The translations under genes were made by a program, and so were the position numbers. The notes beneath the pieces are model-generated. The model was not told the DNA's origin. It was given only the letters and a program-made list of their open reading frames with translations, and ran no database searches. Source: Rhodoferax sp. (GTDB lineage Bacteria > Pseudomonadota > Gammaproteobacteria > Burkholderiales > Burkholderiaceae_C). From it: 64,000 bases of DNA. This document shows positions 33,472 through 42,861 of this stretch, piece after piece; positions within the stretch are counted from its first letter, which is position 1; the number at the start of each line of letters is the position of its first letter. The stretch covers positions 992,001 to 1,056,000 of the forward strand of contig JACKLK010000001.1 of assembly GCA_024236015.1 (NCBI GenBank). Reading direction: 5' to 3'.

Positions 33472-36456
33472 ATGGTAGCGCGCATCGACTCACGGAACGC
33501 ACGGATGTGGCCCCGCTTCGGCGCGGCCATGGATGCCTTGCTGTGGGCGTTGTCCATCTACATGGTTCCGATCGCGATCGGTCTGGCATCGATCGCGGCC
33601 ATCGTGTTGTGGGACGACCAATACGCGGGCGGCGGCTCCCAGCCCATGCCGTTCCAGGTCCTGCTGGACGCCTCCGGCGAACTCAACGTGGCACAGGCCG
33701 GGGCGCAACTGGACCGGCAGCCCTGGGTCCCGCGCTTCGACACCCGCCGCTCCGAAAAGCCGATCTGGTTTGCGCTGGCCGTCCCGGCCGAGGCCTCGAG
33801 CCGCAGCGCCACGATCGAGTTTCCATCGCGCCATGCATCGGCCATCGCCTGCTGGGACCGCAACGGCCTGGCACCGCTGGGCGAGGCCACGCGCAGCGCG
33901 GCCAAGGGTCGGCTGTCGCTGGCCAAGGCCGGATTCGCCTTGCAGCTGGACCAGGGCGCCTCCCAGGCGGCCATCTGCCGCGCCAACTTCGTGGGGCCCG
34001 CCACGCTCAGCGCGTCCTTGTGGGGCACCGAGGATTGGCTGCGGTCCATCAATGAATTCCACCGCAACTCCGGGCTGCTCGACGGCGGCCTGATCGTGCT
34101 GGCCGTCTTCGTGCTGATGACCGCCTGGATCAACCGCCAGATCCTGTACGTGCTGTTTGCCGCCTGGCTGGTGCTCACGCTGCGCATGAGCGCGATTTCG
34201 GCGGGATGGGATATCCAGTGGCTGGGACACACGCTGCCGGCGGAGTGGTTGCAAACCGGCCGAGCCGTCACCGTATCCTTCTACGGCCTGCTGACGCTGA
34301 TGCTGTACCGCACGCTGTTCCACGACGAACTGGCCAAGACCCGGTACAACCGTCCGCTGCAGGTGATGCAGTGGGTCTGCCTGCCCTTCATCGTCGTGTC
34401 GCTGCTGCTGCCCTACAAGGTGTGGCTGCCGATGATGTGGGTCGTGACGGGCCTGGGCCTGTCGCTGATGACCGTCAGCCTGATCAACATCCTGACCCGC
34501 ACCCAGTCCCGGGTTGCCATGTGGTACGGCGCCTCGCTGGGCGTGACCTTCCTGTCGAGCCTGACCGAGATCTTCGCCGCGGTGTCCGGCATCAAGGAAT
34601 TCGTGGTCGCCACCAATTTCGTGACCGTGGCGTTGTCGTCGAGCCTGCTGGCGGCGCTGGCGATCGCCGAACAGATGCGCATGGAGCACCAGCAACGCAT
34701 CAAGGTGCAGGCGGAACTGGAACACAACTTCAATGCGATGCCGATCGGCCTGTTCAGCCTGGACCTGCAGGGCCGCTTCATCAGTGCCAATCCGACGCTG
34801 CGCGCCATGCTGGGCGAGCAGGTGCTGGCGCCGGGCCGCAACACCTGGCAGCTGTATTTCGACCAGGGGGCCTGGACGCAGCTGCACCATTTCGTCTACA
34901 GCCGGGTCGACGGCGAGCTGGAGATCAAGGGCAAGAAGCCGACGGACGGCAGCGAACAGCGCAAATACCTGGTCAAGGCCACGCAGGCCAACGAGCGCAT
35001 CGAAGGCTCGTTGCAGGACATCACCGAGAAGGCCCGGGCGTCCGAAGACCTGAATTTCCTGGCCTACAACGATCCGCTGACCAAGGTGCTCAACCGCCGC
35101 GGCATCGAGAACGCGTTCCTCGACGCCAGCGCCACGACCCCCAAGGCGCGGCCGTTCGCCCTCGCCTACCTCGACCTGGACCGGTTCAAGCTGATCAACG
35201 ACCTGTACGGCCACAGCGCCGGCGACGAGGTGCTGCAGCAGGTATGCCGGCGCATCACCGACGTGGTGTCCGGATCGATCCGCATCGGACGGGTCGGTGG
35301 CGACGAATTCGTCATCGTGCTGCCCGACACCAAGATGGCGCTGGCCTCGCTGGTATGCCAGGGCATCGTGCGCAACATCGGCAGCACGCCGTTCCGCGTG
35401 GGCGACAAGGCCTTCACGGTGCGCGGATCCATCGGCCTGATCGAGGTCATGCCCGGCACGTCGATCAAGGACGCCTTGTCCACCGCCGACCGTGCCTGCC
35501 GCGACGCCAAGCGCGGCCACCACGACGGCCTGGTGGTCTACGACCGCAATGCCGATGCCTTCCGCCAGCACGAGGCCGAGCTGCGCCTGGTCGAACTGCT
35601 GTCGTCGAGCGCCGCCACCGACGGGCTGTACCTGGAAATGCAGCCGATCATGTCGCTGAAGACGCCCAACGAGTCGCTGAACTTCGAGGTGCTGCTGCGC
35701 ATGCGCGACAGCGAAGGCAAGCTGGTACGGACCGACCGCCTGATCGCGGCCGCGGAGAACAGCGGCCGCATGGGCGTGATCGACCGCTGGGTGATGTCGA
35801 CCACGCTGGCCTGGCTCAGCGAGCACCAGCGCAGCCTGACCAACACCCGTTTCGTCTGCATGAACCTGAGCGGCGCATCGCTGAACGACGAGAAGTTCAT
35901 GCAGGACGTGTTCGCCATGCTCGCGGCCAACGCCGACATCGCCCGCCACCTGTGCATCGAGATCACCGAAAGTGTCGCGCTGCACGATCTCAACAACACG
36001 CGCCATTTCATCGACCGGGTGCGCAGCTTCGGCGCCAAGGTCGCACTCGACGATTTCGGCGCCGGTTATACCTCGTTCTCCTATCTCAAGGAGTTGCCGG
36101 CCGACCTGCTCAAGATCGACGGCAGCTTCATCGTCAACATGAACCGCCATCCGGCCAATGTCGCGATCGTCGAGGCCATCGTGAACCTGGCGCGCAACCT
36201 GGGCATGCAGACCATCGCCGAATGGGCGGAAGACACGGCAACCGTGCAGACGCTGGCCGAGATCGGCGTCAACTATGTCCAGGGCTACATCGTGGCCCGG
36301 CCGCAGACGGCGGACCTGTTGTTGACCGCGCAGTCGTCGGCCAGTTTCATCCAGGACGAGGAACTGCTGCGTTTCACCAACATCCTGGGCAAGTCCGAGG
36401 ACATCCGGGCCCAGGTCGACCTGTTCGACCAGATGGGTTCGCGCCAGGTGCATTGA
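33472..36456 (+). CDS. Membrane GGDEF-EAL protein with 7TM-type sensor and PAS domain
   Basis: 994 residues. One membrane helix near residues 20-50, an extracytoplasmic domain (to about 200), then roughly seven helices (about 205-410) resembling 7TMR-DISM sensors, a PAS-like domain (about 420-535), GGDEF (about 555-715) and EAL (about 735-985). GGDEF is intact at 609-613; the inhibitory RxxD site is absent. The EAL motif is EVL at 739-741, and the other metal and catalytic positions (NLSG, EITES, DDFG at 860, LLKIDGSF, AEWAE) are retained. It could both make and degrade c-di-GMP. The ATG at 33472 has AAGGA; an upstream TTG lies inside the inverted repeat. Confidence 0.9.
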   Translation: MVARIDSRNARMWPRFGAAMDALLWALSIYMVPIAIGLASIAAIVLWDDQYAGGGSQPMPFQVLLDASGELNVAQAGAQLDRQPWVPRFDTRRSEKPIWFALAVPAEASSRSATIEFPSRHASAIACWDRNGLAPLGEATRSAAKGRLSLAKAGFALQLDQGASQAAICRANFVGPATLSASLWGTEDWLRSINEFHRNSGLLDGGLIVLAVFVLMTAWINRQILYVLFAAWLVLTLRMSAISAGWDIQWLGHTLPAEWLQTGRAVTVSFYGLLTLMLYRTLFHDELAKTRYNRPLQVMQWVCLPFIVVSLLLPYKVWLPMMWVVTGLGLSLMTVSLINILTRTQSRVAMWYGASLGVTFLSSLTEIFAAVSGIKEFVVATNFVTVALSSSLLAALAIAEQMRMEHQQRIKVQAELEHNFNAMPIGLFSLDLQGRFISANPTLRAMLGEQVLAPGRNTWQLYFDQGAWTQLHHFVYSRVDGELEIKGKKPTDGSEQRKYLVKATQANERIEGSLQDITEKARASEDLNFLAYNDPLTKVLNRRGIENAFLDASATTPKARPFALAYLDLDRFKLINDLYGHSAGDEVLQQVCRRITDVVSGSIRIGRVGGDEFVIVLPDTKMALASLVCQGIVRNIGSTPFRVGDKAFTVRGSIGLIEVMPGTSIKDALSTADRACRDAKRGHHDGLVVYDRNADAFRQHEAELRLVELLSSSAATDGLYLEMQPIMSLKTPNESLNFEVLLRMRDSEGKLVRTDRLIAAAENSGRMGVIDRWVMSTTLAWLSEHQRSLTNTRFVCMNLSGASLNDEKFMQDVFAMLAANADIARHLCIEITESVALHDLNNTRHFIDRVRSFGAKVALDDFGAGYTSFSYLKELPADLLKIDGSFIVNMNRHPANVAIVEAIVNLARNLGMQTIAEWAEDTATVQTLAEIGVNYVQGYIVARPQTADLLLTAQSSASFIQDEELLRFTNILGKSEDIRAQVDLFDQMGSRQVH

Positions 36457-36460
36457 CACC

Positions 36461-36478
36461 CGGCGCCACCAGGCGCCG
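36461..36478. terminator. Hairpin between convergent GGDEF-EAL and SDR genes
   Basis: CGGCGCC/GGCGCCG arms of seven bases with loop ACCA, starting five bases after the GGDEF-EAL stop. No T-run, but it is well placed between converging units. Confidence 0.4.
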
Positions 36479-36507
36479 CAGCCGCAGCCCCAGCTGCAAC
36501 CTCCCGA

Positions 36508-37416
36508 TCAGGCGCGCAAGGCCTTGCGCAGTTCCGCGCCGAGTTCGGGCTTGTCGGCGAACGGATCGGTCGGGTTGCGTGCCTGCATGATGTCCTCGAG
36601 CCGGGTCTGTACCGACTTGATGGCCTTGGGATGGCTGTAGATGTAGAAGCGATCGGCCGCCACGGCATCGAACACCAGCTGCGCCACGTCGGCGGCCGAT
36701 ACCTTGCCCGACCCCACGGCCTTGTCGCTCATGGCCTGGCCGATCAGCTGGCTGCGCGTGGGCCTGGCCGCCCGATCCGACAATTCCGCCGGCCGGTTGC
36801 GATGGCTCTGGCTGATGCCGGTGGGAACAAAGAACGGACACAACACGCTGGCGCTGACCTGGTCCGTGACCAGCGACAGATCCTGGTACAGGGTTTCGGT
36901 CAAGGCCACGACCGCGTGTTTGCTGACGTTGTACACGCCCATGTTGGGCGGCGCCAGCAGGCCCGCCATGCTGGCGGTGTTGACGATGTGCCCGCGCCAG
37001 GCCGGATCGGCGGCGGCGGCGTCGAGCATCATCGGCGTGAACACCCGCACACCATGGGCCACGCCCATCAGGTTCACGCCCAGCACCCATTCCCAGTCCT
37101 TGACACTGGTCTCCCAGATCAGGCCGCCGGCGCCGACGCCGGCGTTGTTGAACACCAGATGCGGAGCGCCGAATCGCTCGGCAACCGCGCGCCCGAGGGC
37201 CTCGACCTCGTCGGCCCTGGACACGTCGAGCCGGCAGGCCAGCACCTGGGCGCCGGCGGCCTGCATCTCGTCCCGCGCGCGGTCCAGCGCATCCTGCTGC
37301 ACGTCGGCCAGCACCAGGTTCATGCCCAGCCTGGCGCCGATGCGCGCGCATTCCAGGCCGAAGCCGGAGCCGGCACCGGTCAGCACGGCGGTCTTGTTCT
37401 TGAAATCATCGATCAT
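36508..37416 (-). CDS. SDR-family NAD(P)-dependent oxidoreductase
   Basis: 302 residues, classical short-chain dehydrogenase: cofactor loop TGAGSGFG, NNAG, and the catalytic YNVSK. An extended C-terminal part carries VSAADVAQLVFDAVAADRFYIYSHP, typical of SDRs of lipid or alcohol catabolism. The substrate is unknown. It is the last gene of the long minus-strand acyl-CoA locus, 15 bases after the ElaA-type gene. Other SDR subfamilies fit equally well. Confidence 0.9.
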   Translation of the reverse strand: MIDDFKNKTAVLTGAGSGFGLECARIGARLGMNLVLADVQQDALDRARDEMQAAGAQVLACRLDVSRADEVEALGRAVAERFGAPHLVFNNAGVGAGGLIWETSVKDWEWVLGVNLMGVAHGVRVFTPMMLDAAAADPAWRGHIVNTASMAGLLAPPNMGVYNVSKHAVVALTETLYQDLSLVTDQVSASVLCPFFVPTGISQSHRNRPAELSDRAARPTRSQLIGQAMSDKAVGSGKVSAADVAQLVFDAVAADRFYIYSHPKAIKSVQTRLEDIMQARNPTDPFADKPELGAELRKALRA

Positions 37417-37431
37417 GGTGGTCTCCTGGTT

Positions 37432-37896
37432 TCATGGGGTCCTGAGCATCTGCACGTGGTCGATGCCGTCCTCGACATAGTCGATGCCGGTGTCGACGAA
37501 CCCGTGCCGGCGATAGAAGTCCTTCAATCGGGCCTGGGCGCCGATGCGCACCGGTTGCGCGCCCCAGGTGCGGCGCACCAGATCCAGCGCCTGCTCCACC
37601 AGCTGATGGCCCAGACCGGTACCCCGGGTATCGAAGCGTGTCGCGATCCGGCCGATGCTGATCTCGGGAAAGTGCACGCCGGGCGGAAAACACCGCGCAT
37701 AGGCCAGCAGTTCGCCCTGCCGTTCACCGGTCAGGTGCATCGCCAGGTGGTCGGTACCGTCGAGGTCCTGGAACAGACAGTGCTGCTCGACGACGAAGAC
37801 CGCGCTGCGCAGCTGCAGGATGGCGTACAGCGTCGCCGGGCGCAGTTGCTCCAGGGATGCGCTGTTCCATTCCAGCACCGTCGCCCCGGCATTCAT
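37432..37896 (-). CDS. ElaA-type GNAT acetyltransferase
   Basis: 154 residues. Family marks are LQLRSAVFVVEQHCLFQDLDGTD near the N-terminus, RIATRFDTRGTGLGHQLVEQAL as the acetyl-CoA loop, and the C-terminal FYRRHGFVDTGIDYVEDGIDHVQM. The acceptor is unknown. The ATG at 37896 matches ElaA length; the longer frame overlaps the GST gene. It resembles the second half of the fusion at 23073-23948. Confidence 0.88.
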   Translation of the reverse strand: MNAGATVLEWNSASLEQLRPATLYAILQLRSAVFVVEQHCLFQDLDGTDHLAMHLTGERQGELLAYARCFPPGVHFPEISIGRIATRFDTRGTGLGHQLVEQALDLVRRTWGAQPVRIGAQARLKDFYRRHGFVDTGIDYVEDGIDHVQMLRTP

Positions 37897-37951
37897 CGGC
37901 ACACCTTGCGCTGTGCCCGGCGGAAGGGGGGTGGCGTGGCACTGCGCCGGC

Positions 37952-38890
37952 TCATGCCGGCTCCGCCGCGCGCAGCACGTAGCCGATGCGCGGGAAATGC
38001 ACGTGCACGGTGCCGGCGCGCGCATCGGTGCGGCGCAGCGTGTAGTGCATCCGGGTCGCGGCCACGAGTTCGCCTTCGGTCGGCTCGGGTCCGACGTCGT
38101 TGCCGGAGATGCTCACCCGCGATCCCAGCGCAATGCCGTGGTCGTCCTGGAATGCCGCGTCGTCGACGGGCAACGGGGTCGATTGCGCCGCCAGGGCGAT
38201 GGCCGCATCGGCATCCAGGCGCGTGGAGCTTGCGTGGCCGATGGCGGCCATGCGGTCCATCCAGGCAAGCACGCCCGGCGTCGCATCGAGCACGTCGGCC
38301 ATGACGCTGGTCTGCACACGGGTGAACCACAGCCCATGGTAGGCGGCGAAATCGGCCACGCACGGCTGCGCACCGAGCAGGAAGTCCTGCCCTTCGAGCA
38401 TGTTGGCGAGCCGGCGCAGATAGGACTTGTAGGCGCCGGCCGCATCGCCGGGGCGGATGCGCGGCGTGGCCACGCGCATGGCCGCACGATCGGCGCCGAA
38501 GGCCTTGGCGGCATCGGGTCCGGCCGTGCCGAACATCTGCGCCACGCCCTTGGGCGACAGGCTGTAGGCCATCGATGTCCAGAACAGCGTGGTGTCGGCC
38601 CATTGGGCCAGCACCCGTGCCATGCCCTTGCCACGCGCCGGATACAGCGTCGGCTCGGGCTGCAGGTGCTCGAGCACGTCGCAGATCAGCGCGGTGTCGC
38701 AGTAGATGTCGGCACCGAGCTGCAGCACCGGCGTCTTGCGGTATCCGCCCGTCAATGCCAGCAGGTCGGGCTTGGGCATGACCATCGGGATATGGACCGA
38801 TTGCCAGGCCAGTTTCTTGTAGCCCAGCACGAGCCGGACCTTCTCGGCAAACGGGGACTTGGGGTAGTGGTGCAGGATCGGTTCGGTCAT
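37952..38890 (-). CDS. Glutathione S-transferase family protein
   Basis: 312 residues. The thioredoxin-like N domain (ILHHYPKSPFAEKVRLVLGYKKL, KTPVLQLGADIYCDTALICDVLE) is followed by an all-helical domain (GQDFLLGAQPCVADFAAYHGLW). A C-terminal extension of about 100 residues is not part of the minimal GST fold. It may detoxify reactive products or isomerise a CoA-pathway intermediate. ATG at 38890, 35 bases after the AidB-like gene. Confidence 0.88.
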   Translation of the reverse strand: MTEPILHHYPKSPFAEKVRLVLGYKKLAWQSVHIPMVMPKPDLLALTGGYRKTPVLQLGADIYCDTALICDVLEHLQPEPTLYPARGKGMARVLAQWADTTLFWTSMAYSLSPKGVAQMFGTAGPDAAKAFGADRAAMRVATPRIRPGDAAGAYKSYLRRLANMLEGQDFLLGAQPCVADFAAYHGLWFTRVQTSVMADVLDATPGVLAWMDRMAAIGHASSTRLDADAAIALAAQSTPLPVDDAAFQDDHGIALGSRVSISGNDVGPEPTEGELVAATRMHYTLRRTDARAGTVHVHFPRIGYVLRAAEPA

Positions 38891-38925
38891 GGCAGGGGTC
38901 GAGCGTGTCGGGAATGGATGCGGAC

Positions 38926-40566
38926 TCAGCGTGGCCGGGCCCGCGCGAGGATGGCGTCGAAATCGGTGTCGTCGGCCAGGCAGCCGAAGACCTGGCCTGC
39001 CGGCCCAGCCAGCCGCGACTGGCAGAAGGCGCGGGCGACCGGCTCCGGCGCCGTCTGCACCAGCAAACTGGACTGCACCGCCAGCGCGATGTCCTGCGCC
39101 AGCCGTCGGACCTCGCTCTCGGGGGGCGCGGCATCGATGCGATCGGGCAGGCCCGCCACGAGGCGGTCCAATGCCGGGTGGAAACCACGCGCCGGCGCGC
39201 ACTCCCGCAACAGCGTCGTCGCCGCGTCCGCCTGGCGCAAGGCGCGCAGCAGGTCGAGCGCCATGATGTTGCCCGATCCTTCCCAGATCGAGTTCAGCGG
39301 CATCTCGCGGTAGATGCGGGCCATCACGCCGTGCCCGCCCTCTTCCACATACCCGTTGCCACCCAGGCACTCCATCGCCTCCTGCGCGAAGTGGCTGCCG
39401 CGCTTGCAGATCCAGAACTTGCTCACCGGCGTCAACAGGCGGGCCAGCGCACGTTCGTGATCATCATCGCTCCGGTCGAAGGTGCGCGCGAGCCGCAGCG
39501 CCAGCGCGCAGGCGGCCTCGCTCTCGAGCGCCAGGTCGGCCAGCACGTTGCGCATCAGCGGTTGGGTCAGCAGCGGCTTGCCGAAGGCGCTGCGCTGGGC
39601 CGTGTGGTCGATCGCGATCGACAAGGCCTGGCGCATCAGTCCGCTGGTGCCCAGCGCGCAGTCGAGCCGGGTCATCGAGCCCATCGCCAGGATCTGCGGT
39701 ATGCCGCGGCCCTGTTCGCCGACCAGCCAGGCCGTGGCACCGGCGAACTCGACCTCCGAGCTGGCATTGGCCTTGTTGCCCAGCTTGTCCTTGAGCCGCA
39801 TGATGCGGATCGGGTTCGCCGAGCCGTCGGGCAAGACCCGCGGCAGGAACAGGCAGGACAGGCCGGCCGGCGTCTGGGCCAGGATCAGGAAGGCGTCGCA
39901 CATCGGTGCCGACATGAACCACTTGTGGCCGGTGACCCGGTAACGCGCCCCCCAGTCATCGCTGCCATCGGGATCGGCCTGCGTGGTATTGGCGCGCACG
40001 TCCGAGCCACCCTGCTTCTCGGTCATGCCCATGCCCATGGTCAGGCCGGTCTTGTCGCGCCACAGGGCTGGCGCCGGATCGTAGACGCGGCTGGCCAGGC
40101 CCTGTGCCCAGTCTGCGTGGATCGCGGCATTGCCGCGCAAGGCCGGCGTCACCGCATAGGTCATCGAGATCGGGCACAACACCGAGGGCTCGAGTTCGGT
40201 GAACAACATGAACCCGGCCGCGCGCAGCACATGGGCATGGCTGCCCGCCGGTGCGGACCAGGGCGTACCGTGCAATCCGGCCGCCATGGCGGCGGACATC
40301 AGCGCGTGGTACGACGGGTGGAACTCGACCTGGTCGATGCGCCGGCCACTGCGGTCATGGCTGCGCAGCTCGGGCGTGTGCACATTCGCCAGCCGCGCAT
40401 GCGCCTGCATCTCGGCGCGCCCGAGCAATACACCGAGCTCGCGCAATGGCGATGGATCGAGGCCGGGGGCGTTGAAGGCCAGCGCCGCCTGCAGCGCGTG
40501 GTTGGCATCGAACAGCGGATAGTCCGCCAGCACGTCGGCTTGGTTGAATACCGTGTGTGTGTCCAT
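38926..40566 (-). CDS. aidB: AidB-like acyl-CoA dehydrogenase
   Basis: 546 residues, close to the length of E. coli AidB. AidB-type features are the N-terminal NHALQAALAFNAPG, MTEKQGGSDVRANTT, ECLGGNGYVEEGG and IWEGSGNIMALDLLRAL. These FAD proteins have weak isovaleryl-CoA dehydrogenase activity and bind DNA in the alkylation response. In this catabolic operon an acyl-CoA dehydrogenase role is as likely as a repair role. AGGAGG precedes the ATG at 40566 by six bases. Confidence 0.88.
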   Translation of the reverse strand: MDTHTVFNQADVLADYPLFDANHALQAALAFNAPGLDPSPLRELGVLLGRAEMQAHARLANVHTPELRSHDRSGRRIDQVEFHPSYHALMSAAMAAGLHGTPWSAPAGSHAHVLRAAGFMLFTELEPSVLCPISMTYAVTPALRGNAAIHADWAQGLASRVYDPAPALWRDKTGLTMGMGMTEKQGGSDVRANTTQADPDGSDDWGARYRVTGHKWFMSAPMCDAFLILAQTPAGLSCLFLPRVLPDGSANPIRIMRLKDKLGNKANASSEVEFAGATAWLVGEQGRGIPQILAMGSMTRLDCALGTSGLMRQALSIAIDHTAQRSAFGKPLLTQPLMRNVLADLALESEAACALALRLARTFDRSDDDHERALARLLTPVSKFWICKRGSHFAQEAMECLGGNGYVEEGGHGVMARIYREMPLNSIWEGSGNIMALDLLRALRQADAATTLLRECAPARGFHPALDRLVAGLPDRIDAAPPESEVRRLAQDIALAVQSSLLVQTAPEPVARAFCQSRLAGPAGQVFGCLADDTDFDAILARARPR

Positions 40567-40605
40567 GGTCCACCTCCTGTTCGACGGTGCGCCCGGCCGT
40601 GGCCG

Positions 40606-41622
40606 CTACACCAGCTTGACCAGCTGCTTGCCGAAGTTGCGGCCCTTGAGCAGGCCCAGGAATGCCTGGGGCGCCTGGGCAATGCCTTGCGCGATGCTCT
40701 CGCGCGGACGCAGCTTGCCGGAGGCGACCAGCGCGCCCAGTTCCTTGAGCGCCGCCGGCCAGTGCTCCATGTGCTCGCTGACGATGAAACCCTGCAGCTT
40801 GATGCGGTTGGTGAGCAGCAGTTGCGGATAGTCCATCGGCACCGGTTCGCCGTTGTAGCCGGCGATCATGCCGCACAGGGCAATGCGCCCGAAAGCATTC
40901 ATGCGTGGCAACACGGCGTTGAGCACCATGCCGCCGACGTTCTCGAAATAGGCATCGACACCGTCCGGGCATGCCGCCTTCACGGCCTTGGACAAGGACG
41001 CCGCGTCACTATGCTCCTTGTAGTCGATGCAGGCGTCGTAACCGAGCTCCTCGGTCGCGTATCGGCATTTCTCCGCTCCGCCGGCGATGCCGACGACGCG
41101 GCAACCCCGCGCCTTGGCCAGCGCCGCCACCGCACTGCCCACGGCGCCGGTGGCCGCGCTGCACACCACGGTTTCGCCTTGCCGGGGGGCGCAGATCTGG
41201 GTCAGGCCGTACCAGGCCGTGACGCCCGGCATGCCGACGGCGCCGAGATAGTGGCTCAGCGGGACGTGGGTGGTATCGACCTTGCGCATCGCGCCGGGCT
41301 GGTCGGCCTGCACGACCGAATATTCCTGCCAGCCGCCCATGCCGACGACCGTGTCGCCGACCGCATATTTGGACGACCGCGACTCGACGACTTCGCCGGC
41401 GGTACCGCCGCCCATGACTTCACCGAGGGCCTGCGGCTGGGCATAACTCTTGCCGTCGTTCATGCGACCGCGCATGTACGGATCGAGGCTCAGGTAATGG
41501 TGGCGCACCAGCACCTGCCCTTCCTGCAAGGCCGGCGTCTCGCTGGTGACCAGCTTGAAGTTGCTCTCGACGGCCTCGCCCTGGGGACGGTTGTCGAGCA
41601 GTATCTGGTGGTTGGTTGGCAT
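40606..41622 (-). CDS. NADP-dependent medium-chain reductase (CurA/leukotriene B4 dehydrogenase-like)
   Basis: 338 residues of the zinc-free medium-chain dehydrogenase/reductase family. Start MPTNHQILLDNRP, YLSLDPYMRGRM, and the NADPH Rossmann loop AATGAVGSAVAALAKARGCRVVGIAGG are as in YncB/CurA enal and enone reductases. It reduces activated double bonds, plausibly an enoyl intermediate or toxic enal. It lies 159 bases after the upstream SDR gene, where a small hairpin (41647-41662) is found. Confidence 0.9.
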   Translation of the reverse strand: MPTNHQILLDNRPQGEAVESNFKLVTSETPALQEGQVLVRHHYLSLDPYMRGRMNDGKSYAQPQALGEVMGGGTAGEVVESRSSKYAVGDTVVGMGGWQEYSVVQADQPGAMRKVDTTHVPLSHYLGAVGMPGVTAWYGLTQICAPRQGETVVCSAATGAVGSAVAALAKARGCRVVGIAGGAEKCRYATEELGYDACIDYKEHSDAASLSKAVKAACPDGVDAYFENVGGMVLNAVLPRMNAFGRIALCGMIAGYNGEPVPMDYPQLLLTNRIKLQGFIVSEHMEHWPAALKELGALVASGKLRPRESIAQGIAQAPQAFLGLLKGRNFGKQLVKLV

Positions 41623-41646
41623 GGGAACTCCTGGGTAAATTGTGGA

Positions 41647-41662
41647 CCGGGCCGGAGCCCGG
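41647..41662. other. Intercistronic hairpin, SDR to reductase
   Basis: CCGGGC/GCCCGG arms with a 4-base loop in the 159-base spacer, the widest gap within this minus-strand run. It may mark an internal 3' end or promoter boundary. There is no T-run on either strand. Confidence 0.3.
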
Positions 41663-41781
41663 ATGCAAGACCACCGCTGTTGCCGCCGGCATCGTGGCGG
41701 CGATGGTCCCGTTTGCTCGAAATGCCGGCGCCCGCGCGGTCGACACCCTGCGCGGAGCGATCGTCGACCGGTACGGCAGCG

Positions 41782-42573
<792 letters not shown>

Positions 42574-42594
42574 CGTCGTCGATCCTGTTCGTTG

Positions 42595-42861
42595 TCAATG
42601 CGACTGGCGCCCGGGTGTCTTGGCGTCCGATGCCGGCGGGCCTTCGCGCAGCCGCGAACGCACGAAGATCAGGATCACGCCGAGCACGGCCACGCCGATG
42701 CCGACGCCGGTCAGCCACGGGCCCGCGTCATCGCCGTCACGCTGCATGAAGTAGCCCACCAGCGCCGACAGCAGTCCGCCGTAGATCAGGGTCCAGATCA
42801 ATTTTTCCAACCGGGCGAGTCGCTTGTTCATGGTTCCGTTGTACTTCTTGAAAAACGACAT
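42595..42861 (-). CDS. Small two-helix membrane protein
   Basis: 88 residues from the ATG at 42861. Two predicted membrane helices (LIWTLIYGGLLSALVGYFM and WLTGVGIGVAVLGVILIFV) are joined by an acidic loop, with basic ends. It is not a recognised family. The ATG overlaps the acyl-CoA dehydrogenase stop (ATGA), so translation is coupled to it. It could anchor or assist the dehydrogenase or an electron acceptor, which is only inferred from coupling. A later in-frame ATG at 42831 is an alternative start. Confidence 0.7.
   Translation of the reverse strand: MSFFKKYNGTMNKRLARLEKLIWTLIYGGLLSALVGYFMQRDGDDAGPWLTGVGIGVAVLGVILIFVRSRLREGPPASDAKTPGRQSH

Noticed and set aside
33490..36459. Minus-strand open frame of 989 codons opposite the GGDEF-EAL gene
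   Set aside because: No domain or ribosome site; complementary to recognised catalytic motifs on the plus strand.
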